A DNA stretch of 64,000 bases from Agromyces fucosus (GCF_004134865.1 NZ_SDPO01000001.1:434001-498000); one strand, 5' to 3'. Positions 1 to 7,228 are shown, numbered from the stretch's first letter. The notes: generated from the letters alone by a model not told the origin. Translations and numbers: made by a program.

Positions 1-1
1 C

Positions 2-661
2 GTGCTCGGCACGCTGCTCACGCTGAACGACGAAACGCACTACAGGGCGCTCTCCACGCGCCGGGCGCGCGGCACGGTGCTGACCCTGCTCAACTTCCAC
101 GCGGATGCCGCGGCGTTCTGCAGCGCCTACTTCGACAACGAGGCCGGCGGCCGATTGGCGACGCAGCACTTGCTCGACACGGGCCGCTCCCGGCTCGTGT
201 TCGTGGGCGGTCCCAGCGCGCTCCAGCCCGTGGCCGATCGCCGCGAGGGTTTCCGGAGAACGCTCGCGGCGAGCGGCATCCGCCCCGTCGACGAGCTCTC
301 GCCCGACGGCATCAATCGGGCTGACGGGTGGAAGGTCGGCCACGCCCTTGCGGCCCGCGTCGTCACCGGGGAGATCGACGGCGTGGTCGCGGCATCCGAC
401 CTGCTCGCCGCCGGCATCGTGCAGGCCTTCACCGAATCGAGCGGCATCGGCGTCCCAGACATCGTCGGGGTCATCGGGTACGACAACAACCAAGCAGCCT
501 GGGATTCGCCGATCCAGATCTCGACCATCAGCCAGCCGGGTGCCGAGCTGGGGTATGCGGGCGTGGGCCTGCTCCTCGACGACCTCGATTCGGGCGAACA
601 CGAGCATCGCGCCGTTCGACTGGAACCTTCGCTCGTGATACGACAGAGCACGGGGCGCTAG
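2..661 (+). CDS. LacI-family transcriptional regulator, 3' part (5' end outside window)
   Basis: This is the sugar-binding-like effector domain of a LacI/GalR repressor; the N-terminal helix-turn-helix lies to the left of the window. Family signatures are the segment PVADRREGFRRTL (the usual 'R..GF...L' helix), a DGVVAASDLLAAGI stretch where the family normally has 'DAVFAANDLMALG', and a late VGVIGYDNN segment matching the 'VIGFDD' strand. The reading frame is open to the left edge, so the GTG at base 2 is not the real start. The gene ends 26 bases before a LysR-type regulator on the same strand. The effector cannot be read from the sequence; LacI proteins usually respond to a sugar or sugar phosphate. 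Confidence 0.85.
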   Translation: MLGTLLTLNDETHYRALSTRRARGTVLTLLNFHADAAAFCSAYFDNEAGGRLATQHLLDTGRSRLVFVGGPSALQPVADRREGFRRTLAASGIRPVDELSPDGINRADGWKVGHALAARVVTGEIDGVVAASDLLAAGIVQAFTESSGIGVPDIVGVIGYDNNQAAWDSPIQISTISQPGAELGYAGVGLLLDDLDSGEHEHRAVRLEPSLVIRQSTGR

Positions 662-687
662 CCCGCCGAGGTGAAGGGACCGTGTCG

Positions 688-1671
688 ATGGCGACAGAGG
701 GAACGCAGCGATCAGGCGCAACGGAGCCAGGCGACCGGCACCGCGCCCCGATGCAGCTTGGATCCATCGACCTCAACCTGCTCGTGCCGCTGCAGGCACT
801 GCTCGAGGAGCGCAGCGTCAGCCGGGCTGCCGAGCGCATGTTCATGAGCCAGCCCGCGCTCTCCGCCGCGCTCTCGAGGCTCCGCCGGCATTTCAATGAC
901 GAGCTGCTCATCCGCTCGGGCAACGCATACGTGCTGAGCTCTCTCGGGGCCGAACTGCTCGACGAGGTGCACAGTGCGACTGGCGTTCTCAGCCGGCTGT
1001 TCGGAACACAGGCCGAGTTCCGCCCGTCCGAGAGCCACCGCGAGTTCCGCCTGGTCTGCTCCGACTACATCGCCGCGATCTTCGGTGCACCGCTCGCCCG
1101 CGCGGTCGCCCGCGCTGCGCCCCACACGCAATTGCGATTCGAGCACATGCAGGACCAGGTGGTCGACAACGCACCCGAGTCGCTCCGAGACATCGACGGG
1201 CTCGTCCTGCCGCACGGGTACTTCGAACACGCCGAGCACCTCGACCTCTTCATCGATGCGTGGACGTGCATCGTGGCAGCACCCCAAGACGGTGCGGATG
1301 CCCCGGCGCTGACGGTCGACGCACTCGGCGAGCGTCCATGGGCCGTGACCTACAGCGGGCGCACCGCCGTGACGAGCGCCACGCGCCAGTTGCTCACCCT
1401 CGGACTCTCGCCGCGCACGGAAGTCGTCACGCGAAACTTCCTGACCCTGCCCGACATGGTCGCGGGCACCGATCGCGTGGCGTTCGTTCCCGGATCGCTC
1501 GCGACCCGCTTCGCCACCAGGGCGGACGTGGTCGTCGTCGAGTCGCCGCTGCGACTGCCGGAGATCCGCCACGCGTTCTGGTGGAGCGCCTCGCACGATG
1601 AGGACGCGGGGCACCGATGGCTCCGGACACAGGTCGCCGCGGTGGCCGCTGAGATGCGCGCGGGCTCCTGA
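688..1671 (+). CDS. LysR-family transcriptional regulator
   Basis: A 327-residue LysR-type regulator. After a short variable leader, IDLNLLVPLQALLEERSVS opens the winged helix-turn-helix, followed by RAAERMFMSQPALSAALSRL (recognition helix) and the wing HFNDELLIRSG. The rest is a periplasmic-binding-protein-like effector domain. The sequence DLNLLVPLQALLEE and the NFLTLPDMVAGTDRVAFVP segment resemble the NodD/NahR branch, whose members often sense aromatic ligands; the ligand here is unknown. I chose ATG 688 because a GAAGGGA ribosome site lies about 8 bases upstream; GTG 682 and ATG 751 are in-frame alternatives, the last beginning right at the HTH. It may be cotranscribed with the LacI-type gene. 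Confidence 0.88.
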   Translation: MATEGTQRSGATEPGDRHRAPMQLGSIDLNLLVPLQALLEERSVSRAAERMFMSQPALSAALSRLRRHFNDELLIRSGNAYVLSSLGAELLDEVHSATGVLSRLFGTQAEFRPSESHREFRLVCSDYIAAIFGAPLARAVARAAPHTQLRFEHMQDQVVDNAPESLRDIDGLVLPHGYFEHAEHLDLFIDAWTCIVAAPQDGADAPALTVDALGERPWAVTYSGRTAVTSATRQLLTLGLSPRTEVVTRNFLTLPDMVAGTDRVAFVPGSLATRFATRADVVVVESPLRLPEIRHAFWWSASHDEDAGHRWLRTQVAAVAAEMRAGS

Positions 1672-1729
1672 CAGGACCCGCTCCGAATCCGGCGGGCCCG
1701 TCAGCAGATGCCGCTCTCAATACACGAAA

Positions 1730-1759
1730 ACCCCCGAAGAACCTGAGTTCTTCGGGGGT
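1730..1759 (-). terminator. Rho-independent terminator, probably the original tRNA-Ala terminator
   Basis: A perfect 12-bp stem (ACCCCCGAAGAA / TTCTTCGGGGGT) with a 6-base loop. On the minus strand it is followed by a TTTT run, so it ends minus-strand transcription. It lies 4 bases beyond the truncated 3' copy of tRNA-Ala. This suggests it ended the tRNA transcript before an element inserted between the tRNA and its terminator (inference). Confidence 0.75.
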
Positions 1760-1761
1760 AA

Positions 1762-1799
1762 TTGGTGGATCTGAGGGGACTCGAACCCCTGACCCCCTG
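1762..1799. repeat. attL-like direct repeat (3' end of tRNA-Ala)
   Basis: Thirty-eight bases identical to 6650-6687. It covers, on the minus strand, the variable region, T-arm, 3' acceptor strand and CCA of tRNA-Ala. After base 1799 the match stops, so this copy lacks the anticodon arm, D-arm and 5' acceptor strand and is not a functional tRNA. It marks the left junction of the island. Confidence 0.85.
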
Positions 1800-1966
1800 A
1801 CAGTGCTGCACATCACCTAAGCGCACGTGTGTGGTTGTGGATGCCAGTAATCATCAGCCCCAGGCGGCCGCGCGAGAGATGCCGTGGTGTCCGTTGGCTG
1901 CGGTCAATTGCCGTTGCCTGCGGATGAAAAGGGACCCAAAAGCGTCCCACGCAATCCGCGCCGACC

Positions 1967-2182
1967 TCATGCCGACTCGTGCGACCGGATCCACATCGAG
2001 CAGTCCCACGCCCGACCAGACAGTTCGTACCCGAGACATGGCAGACGCATCCCGGTGACGATGTCGATACCGTCGATCTGCAGCCCACGGATTCCGGCCC
2101 CGACCTGTGTGATCGTCGCGCTCAGCTCATGATTAGGCGTGCTGAATGAGAGCTCGTATTGTTCACCGGTGGGTAGACGCAT
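1967..2182 (-). pseudogene. Aldose 1-epimerase (mutarotase) 5' remnant
   Basis: The first ~45 residues read like the N-terminus of actinobacterial aldose-1-epimerases: PTGEQYELSF, then LSATITQVGAGIRGLQIDGI, where the family has 'G..Y.L.....AVVTEVGAGLR....DG'. After that the reading frame leaves the family and stops, so only about a sixth of a normal ~300-residue mutarotase is left. Its start codon lies 2 bases beyond the SIS-isomerase stop codon, consistent with a former sugar-catabolism operon. Identification rests on a short match and is moderate. Confidence 0.5.
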
Positions 2183-2184
2183 AC

Positions 2185-2588
2185 TCAGGTAGTCTTCGTT
2201 ACTTTGGCTAGTCCGGCGGGGCGATCCGGGTCGAGTCCACGGCGCAAGGCAAGCTCGAGAGCCAGCCGTTGCAGCGGGAAAATATCGACGAGCGGCGAGA
2301 GTTCAGATGCGACCATTGCCGTCGGCACCTGCACCTGCGCGACATCGATGACGCAGCCACCGACTTCGGCAATCACGCCGCCCAGTCGGCGCGCTGCATC
2401 GGCGAACGAGATGACCGAATCGCGACCTGCTTCGCCGCTGGTCAACGCAACCACACCTGTCCCTCGCACGACTTGCCCGAGCGGTCCATGCGTCGCATCG
2501 GCCGCGCTCCAGCCAGAGGCGGCGATCGCATTCGTCTCCATGAGTTTGAGGGCGCCTTCCTTTGCGGTAGCCATCGAGATGCGCCGCC
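2185..2588 (-). pseudogene. SIS-domain sugar-phosphate isomerase, 3' fragment
   Basis: About 130 residues match the second SIS domain of GlmS/AgaS/FrlB-like proteins: ISMATAKEGALKLMETNAIA (the family's 'ATAxEGALKLKE' helix), the ATHGPLGQV loop ('HGP' is diagnostic), and the terminal DIFPLQRLALELALRRGLDP followed by a 'GL.KVT.T' tail. The first SIS domain is missing. Upstream the frame runs directly into an unrelated hydrolase-like piece near 2589, so the 5' half was deleted. The intact gene would have isomerised or deaminated an amino-sugar or glycated-amino-acid phosphate; the fragment should be inactive. Confidence 0.75.
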
Positions 2589-2720
2589 ACCGATCGGCGC
2601 CGACATATCAGCAGATCCGTGGAGGATAAGGGTCGGGGTAGTGAGTTCGTTGGCATGCGTGATCCAATCGAAGCGGCGCAGCCCAACTGGCGCAGCGAGA
2701 CCTGTGATGCGTGATATCTG
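2589..2720 (-). pseudogene. Alpha/beta-hydrolase fragment
   Basis: A ~43-residue stretch, ISRITGLAAPVG followed by FDWITHANELTTPTLILHGS and ADMSAP, resembles the strand before the acid-residue loop of serine alpha/beta hydrolases ('..LTVPTLILHGTADTSVP'). No nucleophile elbow (GxSxG) or catalytic histidine is present. It is joined out of frame to the SIS fragment, so it is a third broken gene on the same strand. The match is short and may be overread. Confidence 0.4.
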
Positions 2721-2942
2721 CCGGTTGTCGAGCCACGGCACGGCGAGCGCGCCGGTCCATGGGGGCAATCCCGATCTAGCGCAATTCGCCTTGATTGTCG
2801 GCGAGTTGCAGCGGCTAGAATCCTTGCGGGTCAAGTCATGATACGCGTACCATGCGGCTACGGGCATTCCATTGGATATTTGCCCTCGTCGACGGTGACG
2901 GGTCTGCGGTCGACTTTCCATTCGAATGAAGGGCGCAGTTCA

Positions 2943-5276
2943 ATGACGTCTCTGTCACTTCAGAGGGACCGGGCGCGCAGGCGCTTGGCCCCGACCGTTG
3001 CGGTCGCGGTCACGGCCGCACTCGCTGTCGCGATGATCACTGGCTCGCCGGGTGCGGCGTATGCCAGCGATGGCGAACCTGATGCTCATGGTTCGCTAAG
3101 TAGTACTGCGGCGTCTCCAGCGATGCTGATGGCCGGTGCTGCGGCTCGCACCGACGGGGCAGTCGAGGTCCATCAAGCCGACGCCCACTACTGGGTTGAG
3201 GGCTTCAACGACTCGGGCGCCACGCTGACGTGGACGGTCACCTCGGATGCGGCTGTCTCGTACAACATCGTCGCTCTGTTGTCGTCTTCCTCATCCGTAG
3301 CCCTTCGGCTGACCAGCACCAAGAGCGGGCAGCCGACGAGGACTCTCGACGTTGCGACGCACTCCTTCGGATGGGATCGGCTCAGTATGGGATCGATCAC
3401 GATCCCCGAGGGAACCAGCACCCTGGAGTTGAAGCGGACCTCCGTGGGCAGCTCGGCCATGGACATCAAGTCTCTCGAGTTCTTGGCGACCTCGCAGCAG
3501 TCGACTTTCGATGCTGCCGTTGCCGATTCCAAGCGCCCTGCCAATCAGTGGTTCAGCGACGCCGGGTATGGCTTGTTCTTCCAGTACGGAGCGTGGGGGT
3601 ATCCGCAGTCCGGCGCAAAGAAGTCAATGCTCGACCAAGCTTGCGACTTCGATGTGCCAGCGTTCGTGAACAACGTGAAGTCCACGGGGGCGGCCTACGT
3701 CGTCTGGTCGTACACCTGGTGGACCTATCAAATCAGTGGAGGGAACTCTGCAATCGACACGATTCTCGGGGGGGCGCCGAACAGCAACACCCTCACGGGT
3801 CAGACGTGTTCGGACGGAAGCTCAGCCGATCTGAACCGCAAGATCGGGGCCGCACTCACTGCGCAGGGGATCCGGTTCATGCTCTATTACCACAACGGTC
3901 ATGATCAGGACGCGAACTGGTGGGACCGCCAGGACTTCCCCTCGTCGTTCCGGCTCACGGGTGTTGGTGATCGCGCGACGTTTTTCACCAACTGGAAGAA
4001 CGTGATCACGGCGATCGGAAATCAATTTGGAACCGATCTTGACGGCTGGTTCTTTGACGACGCCTCGTACTACTACCCGGCGAAGTTCGAGGAGCTGCAG
4101 GAGACGGCCCGGGTAGGAAACCCGGATCGGCTGGTTTCCTGGAACAATTGGGAGGCTGCGGCATACACCCCGTTCTCGGACTGGCTGAACGTCGACAGCT
4201 GCGGACCACTCGGTCCCCGCGCCGGCTCGCCGGTGGGTTCGACAGGGGTTTACACGAGTGGACCCTTTGCAACGCTGCGCGCGCACTGCAACTATCTTCT
4301 CAATGGCGGCTGGGGGGTCTACCAGCCAAACACACCCATTTCGCTGAGCAGCGGGCTCACCACCGACAGGGTACTGAACGACCTGCAGACCGCGCGATCG
4401 GATCACAAGACAATCAGTTTCGTGCCGATGATGTGGGAGGGGGGCGTCTGGGATCCGGAAACCCTCGCGCTGCTCCGTGAGGTTGGCCAGAGGTATCGAG
4501 CCGCGACATGTGGAACGCGCTGCTTCGAGCTCAACAACACCGCGTCGTCGATCACCTACACGGGCTCGTGGGCCCACTCCGCGAACCGCAACGCGGGCGA
4601 CTATCAGAACGATGTGCAGTACACGACCACGAATGGCGACGCGGCGACGGTGACGTTCACTGGAACGGGAGCGCGCGTCTTCATGCCGACCCACAGTTCC
4701 TACGGAGCATTCACAGTCACAGTCGACGGGGTCGCCAAACCGGGCACATTCACCGCATACGCCGCGAGCGGATACAACCCGAAGCAGAAGACGGTCGACA
4801 TCGACGGGTTGGCATACGGCCCGCACACGCTCACGATCACCAAGACCGGAGGCAGCTACTTCCAAGTCGACTCAATCCAGTACGACGATTGCGGCACGTC
4901 GGCGTGCACCCGTATGAACAACGACAACGCCTCCATCGCGTACAGCGGATCGTGGACCACGGCAAGCAACCGAAACGCTGGCGACTGGAACGACGATGTC
5001 CGGTACACGATGACCAACAACGACACCGCAACCATCACGTTCTCGGGCGCGGCGGCATACGTGTACATGCCGACCAACCCGTCGTATGGAACCTTCACGG
5101 TGAAGGTCGACGGCGTGAGCCAACCAGGCACCTTCACTGCCAGCAACTCAGGCGGGTACAGGGCGCGGGTGCTGACTTACTCGGCAACTGGATTGTCGGC
5201 CGGCCCCCACACACTGGAACTGAAAAAGACAGGAGGCAGCTACTTCCAGATCGATCACGTCGACATCCGCCAATAG
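2943..5276 (+). CDS. Secreted GH29-like (alpha-L-fucosidase-fold) glycoside hydrolase with duplicated C-terminal modules
   Basis: A 777-residue exported enzyme and the only intact gene of the island. Residues 1-38 form a signal peptide: basic RDRARRR, a hydrophobic core, then a likely cleavage at AYA-S. Residues ~50-195 look like a beta-sandwich module. The barrel (about 203-510) begins WFSDAGYGLFFQYGAWGYP, equivalent to the 'WF..AKFGIFIHWG' opening of GH29, and holds DLDGWFFDDA, where Asp372 or Asp373 is the candidate nucleophile. Residues ~527-650 and ~655-777 are two homologous modules, each starting with a cysteine pair (CGTRCFELNN; CGTSACTRMNN) and ending GGSYFQxDxI-like, probably carbohydrate-binding domains. 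I chose ATG 2943 because AAGGG sits 9 bases upstream and it places the signal peptide at the N-terminus. The substrate is unproven; it could belong to a relative of GH29. Confidence 0.72.
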   Translation: MTSLSLQRDRARRRLAPTVAVAVTAALAVAMITGSPGAAYASDGEPDAHGSLSSTAASPAMLMAGAAARTDGAVEVHQADAHYWVEGFNDSGATLTWTVTSDAAVSYNIVALLSSSSSVALRLTSTKSGQPTRTLDVATHSFGWDRLSMGSITIPEGTSTLELKRTSVGSSAMDIKSLEFLATSQQSTFDAAVADSKRPANQWFSDAGYGLFFQYGAWGYPQSGAKKSMLDQACDFDVPAFVNNVKSTGAAYVVWSYTWWTYQISGGNSAIDTILGGAPNSNTLTGQTCSDGSSADLNRKIGAALTAQGIRFMLYYHNGHDQDANWWDRQDFPSSFRLTGVGDRATFFTNWKNVITAIGNQFGTDLDGWFFDDASYYYPAKFEELQETARVGNPDRLVSWNNWEAAAYTPFSDWLNVDSCGPLGPRAGSPVGSTGVYTSGPFATLRAHCNYLLNGGWGVYQPNTPISLSSGLTTDRVLNDLQTARSDHKTISFVPMMWEGGVWDPETLALLREVGQRYRAATCGTRCFELNNTASSITYTGSWAHSANRNAGDYQNDVQYTTTNGDAATVTFTGTGARVFMPTHSSYGAFTVTVDGVAKPGTFTAYAASGYNPKQKTVDIDGLAYGPHTLTITKTGGSYFQVDSIQYDDCGTSACTRMNNDNASIAYSGSWTTASNRNAGDWNDDVRYTMTNNDTATITFSGAAAYVYMPTNPSYGTFTVKVDGVSQPGTFTASNSGGYRARVLTYSATGLSAGPHTLELKKTGGSYFQIDHVDIRQ

Positions 5277-5558
5277 CTAGCCCCTCCCCAGGGCCCGGCT
5301 GCGACATCGGTGTCGCGCCCTCGGCTCGTGTTCGATCGCGTTCGTTGAATGAGTCTCGGTCCTGCGATCGCGAAGCGAGTCCGAACCCGCGCGCGCGTGG
5401 TTGACGCACTACTCGAACTCGCCGGCATCGACTAGGGCGCACCTATCCGCGCGCGCCTCGATTGCGCCGCTCACCACGAGTGTCGTTGATGCTTGACGGC
5501 GCTCAGTGAATTCCTCAGTTTCGCTCATCGAAATTCCCAACTCCGGGTCGCTTCCGCT
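5277..5558. other. No recognisable gene; weak hairpin after the hydrolase
   Basis: No coding region with family resemblance was found. A possible hairpin lies at 5291-5320: outer GGGC/GCCC and inner GCGACA/TGTCGC around TCGG. It could end the hydrolase transcript, but it lacks a clear T-tract. The rest is probably debris of the decayed element. Confidence 0.4.
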
Positions 5559-5630
5559 CATGAGGGCGGGCCCTTCTCGATGCTGATGGTCTTCGACCAC
5601 ACACCAGCACGAGAAGGGCCCGCTCTCATG
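5559..5630. repeat. 21-bp inverted repeat spanning the IS21-fragment start codon
   Basis: Arms at 5559-5579 and 5610-5630 match at 20 of 21 positions (core GCGGGCCCTTCTCG against CGAGAAGGGCCCGC), separated by 30 bases. The right arm ends with the ATG of the transposase fragment, so a transcript would fold its own start codon into a stem. It could be a translation-limiting structure of the element or a remnant of insertion-sequence end structure. Confidence 0.65.
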
Positions 5631-5777
5631 CTCTCGGAAGAGGCCGACGTGGACATCCACGCGCTCAAACGACAGGCGATGACGATCAGCGAAATCGCCC
5701 GTCGCACCATCCATGACCGTAGAACGATCCGGGCCTACTTGTCCGGCCAACGCACGCCGGGCGTACGGGCGAAGTCG
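5628..5777 (+). pseudogene. IS21-family transposase (IstA-like), 5' fragment
   Basis: About 50 residues match the N-terminus of IS21-type IstA transposases: a short leader, then DIHALKRQAMTISEIARR and TIHDRRTIRAYLSGQRTPGV, a helix-turn-helix that binds the element's ends. The DDE catalytic domain and the partner ATPase IstB are absent. Just after the motif the sequence becomes, on the opposite strand, the broken integrase, so a deletion or recombination joined the two. Not functional. Confidence 0.65.
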
Positions 5778-5779
5778 GT

Positions 5780-6485
5780 GCACATCGCCAAGAAGATCCG
5801 ACGGCCGCGGCCCCATCCGGTCCTCGCGATTCTGGTAGTCGCGAATGATCGCCCGAAAGTGCTCCAAATCAATCGCATCGGGCGCGTGATCGGCTTCGGC
5901 CGTTTCTTGACGCTCCTCACCTCTCGAGCTGGATTGGCGATCATGAGATCGTTCATGACGCATACGAACGGATCTGACTGATCAGCGCCTTGTATGTATC
6001 CGCCTGTCTGTGCATCTCCCTGTGGATGGACTTGTAGACCCGCAGGATCGCGCTCGCCTTGATGTCCCGAAGTGAAAGGGCTCCCATCAGCGGCGCGATC
6101 TTCTTCTGGATCAGTCGCCGGTTCTCGTGCCGCGTTGTACGCGTTGATCGCCGGTGAACGCCGTTTGTTCCATGTACTCATGGGCGAGCTCGACGAAGAA
6201 CGAGTCCGGCGTCAGACCGTCACCCGTCGCGTGGGCGGCTTCGTACTCCTCACCAACAGCTTCGATGAGCGTCCGCCGTGCGCGCGCCTTGGAGGTCGCG
6301 CGGATGCGGAGCGTGCCGTAGCTCCCGTCGATGCGACGAAAGATGCTGGTTCCTTCGAGACGCCAGTGGTAGATCGTCTCTTTGGACAGCTGCAGGTACT
6401 GCGCCAGTTCGTCGACGCTCAGATAGTCCCCGAGCTTGTCGACGAAGCGGGATGCCGGAACGGTGGGTTGGGTTGATGTGCTCAT
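5780..6485 (-). pseudogene. Excisionase/tyrosine-integrase remnant of the island
   Basis: Read leftward from 6485: DYLSVDELAQYLQLSKETIY is an excisionase-type helix-turn-helix. It runs into integrase N-terminal sequence (FRRIDGSYGTLRI..SKARA, then GLTPDSFFVELAHEYMEQ). After a frameshift near 6120 comes the core-binding domain (RLIQKKIAPLMGALSLRDIK, ILRVYKSIHREMHRQADTYK). After a second shift near 5980 comes VMNDLMIANPAREVRSVKK, and after a third DLEHFRAIIRDYQ with GPRPSDLLGDV, the start of the catalytic domain. The R...HxxR...Y catalytic residues are gone, cut off at the IS21 fragment. Fusion of xis and int implies an internal deletion. Position and direction next to the right attachment site fit the integrase that installed the island. 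Confidence 0.7.
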
Positions 6486-6616
6486 ACTCCTCAGGAGTGC
6501 GCATCACGCCGAAATACTTGCCGTCTCAGGACTTCGCATGTGGATGCCTGTGGCGACCCGTCATCGCTTCGAAAAAGGCCCCAACGGCCCATTTTCCGCA
6601 ATTTTCAACGAAAGAA

Positions 6617-6646
6617 CCCCCGACGAATCTTGCGATTCATCAGGGG
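6617..6646 (-). terminator. Terminator of the surviving tRNA-Ala, brought by the island
   Basis: A 13-bp stem around a 4-base loop. On the minus strand all pairs form, two of them as G-U wobbles that would be mismatches in plus-strand RNA, so it works for minus-strand transcripts. It is followed by TTCTTT. It resembles but is not identical to the hairpin at 1730-1759, consistent with an island that replaced both the tRNA 3' end and its terminator. Confidence 0.7.
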
Positions 6647-6649
6647 TTT

Positions 6650-6687
6650 TTGGTGGATCTGAGGGGACTCGAACCCCTGACCCCCTG
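6650..6687. repeat. attR-like direct repeat inside tRNA-Ala
   Basis: Right-hand copy of the 38-bp repeat found at 1762-1799. It forms the 3' part of the intact tRNA-Ala gene, from the variable region through the T-arm to CCA. In the usual pattern of tRNA integration this half came from the incoming element's attP and restored the gene. Confidence 0.85.
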
Positions 6688-6726
6688 CATGCCATGCAGG
6701 TGCGCTACCAGCTGCGCCACAGACCC
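6651..6726 (-). tRNA. tRNA-Ala (anticodon GGC)
   Basis: A complete 76-base cloverleaf: acceptor GGGTCTG paired with CAGATCC (one G-U), D-stem GCGC/GCGC, anticodon stem CCTGC/GCAGG around loop ATGGCAT (anticodon GGC, reading GCC), T-stem AGGGG/CCCCT with loop TTCGAGT, and an encoded CCA. A TAAGCT box at 6755-6760 on the minus strand is a plausible -10, giving a short 5' leader that contains an inverted repeat (TGCCTCG/CGAGGCA). It is the integration target of the adjoining island. Confidence 0.95.
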
Positions 6727-6819
6727 GTTCTGCCTCGTTCGAGGCAACGAATTGAGCTTACACCAGCCTCCGCCCGCAGACGAAATCGAGGGACCCTCGA
6801 CCGGTGAAGCTCGATCCGA

Positions 6820-7194
6820 TCAGCTGCTCGCGGCGAGCAACGGCGCCACGGGAAGCGCCGGGCAGTCCGCCCAGAGCCGCTCGAGGCCGTAGTACAACCG
6901 TTCCTCCTGGTGGAAGACGTGCACGACGAGGTCGCCGAAGTCGAGCAGGATCCAGCGCCCGACCTGGTGCCCTTCACGGCGCTTCGTCGGCGTGCCGGCG
7001 CGGCCCAGCACGTCTTCGATCTCATCGGCGATCGCGATGACGTTGCGCTCGGAGTTGCCGGTGACGATGAGGAACACGTCGGCGAACGGGATCTGGCGCG
7101 ACACGTCGAGGGCGACGAGGTCGTCGCCGCCCTTCGAATCAGCCGCACGCGCTGCCAGCGCGAGCGTCTCGAGGGCCTGGTCGGATGCAGTCAT
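6820..7194 (-). CDS. rsfS: Ribosome silencing factor RsfS
   Basis: A 124-residue RsfS/Iojap protein. It binds ribosomal protein L14 on the 50S subunit and blocks subunit joining when nutrients are scarce. The family core is clear: DLVALDVSRQIPFADVFLIV ('D.....SF.DYFVI.TG'), TGNSERNVIAIADEIEDVL, then GRWILLDFGDLVVHVFHQEE with the closing 'RxFYxLE'-like RLYYGLERLW. ATG 7194 was chosen because the domain starts right after it and a GGAAGTGAG site precedes it. It is last in the nadD transcription unit, in the usual nadD-...-rsfS order. Confidence 0.95.
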   Translation of the reverse strand: MTASDQALETLALAARAADSKGGDDLVALDVSRQIPFADVFLIVTGNSERNVIAIADEIEDVLGRAGTPTKRREGHQVGRWILLDFGDLVVHVFHQEERLYYGLERLWADCPALPVAPLLAASS

Positions 7195-7228
7195 GCGCTC
7201 ACTTCCGGTGCGTTGTGGTTGTCTCGGA

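Larger units (their letters stand above)
1762..6687. mobile_element. Decayed integrative genomic island in tRNA-Ala
   Basis: The segment is bounded by a perfect 38-bp direct repeat (1762-1799 and 6650-6687) equal to the 3' end of the tRNA-Ala(GGC) gene, the classic target of tyrosine integrases. A full tRNA survives at the right end; only the 3' tail remains at the left. Contents from left to right are fragments of an aldose-1-epimerase, a SIS-domain sugar isomerase and an alpha/beta hydrolase (minus), an intact secreted GH29-like hydrolase (plus), the 5' piece of an IS21-family transposase (plus) and a frameshifted excisionase/integrase (minus) next to the right attachment site. Base composition is visibly less G+C-biased than in the flanking genes. 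With a broken integrase it should be immobile unless helped in trans. Confidence 0.8.

Noticed and set aside
1-1671. LacI and LysR regulator genes as cargo of the island
   Set aside because: They lie outside the 38-bp repeat and left of the original tRNA terminator, and their composition matches the chromosome.
1764-1799. A second tRNA gene
   Set aside because: Only the 3' tail of tRNA-Ala is present; there is no anticodon arm, D-arm or 5' acceptor strand.
5566-5623. Inverted repeat as a pair of insertion-sequence terminal repeats
   Set aside because: Arms are only 30 bases apart with no gene between them, and one arm contains the transposase start codon, so they cannot be the two ends of an element.
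5409-5963. Minus-strand open frame of 184 codons at the island's right part
   Set aside because: Only its first third carries integrase-like residues (treated as the integrase pseudogene); the rest is antisense to the IS21 fragment and unrelated.
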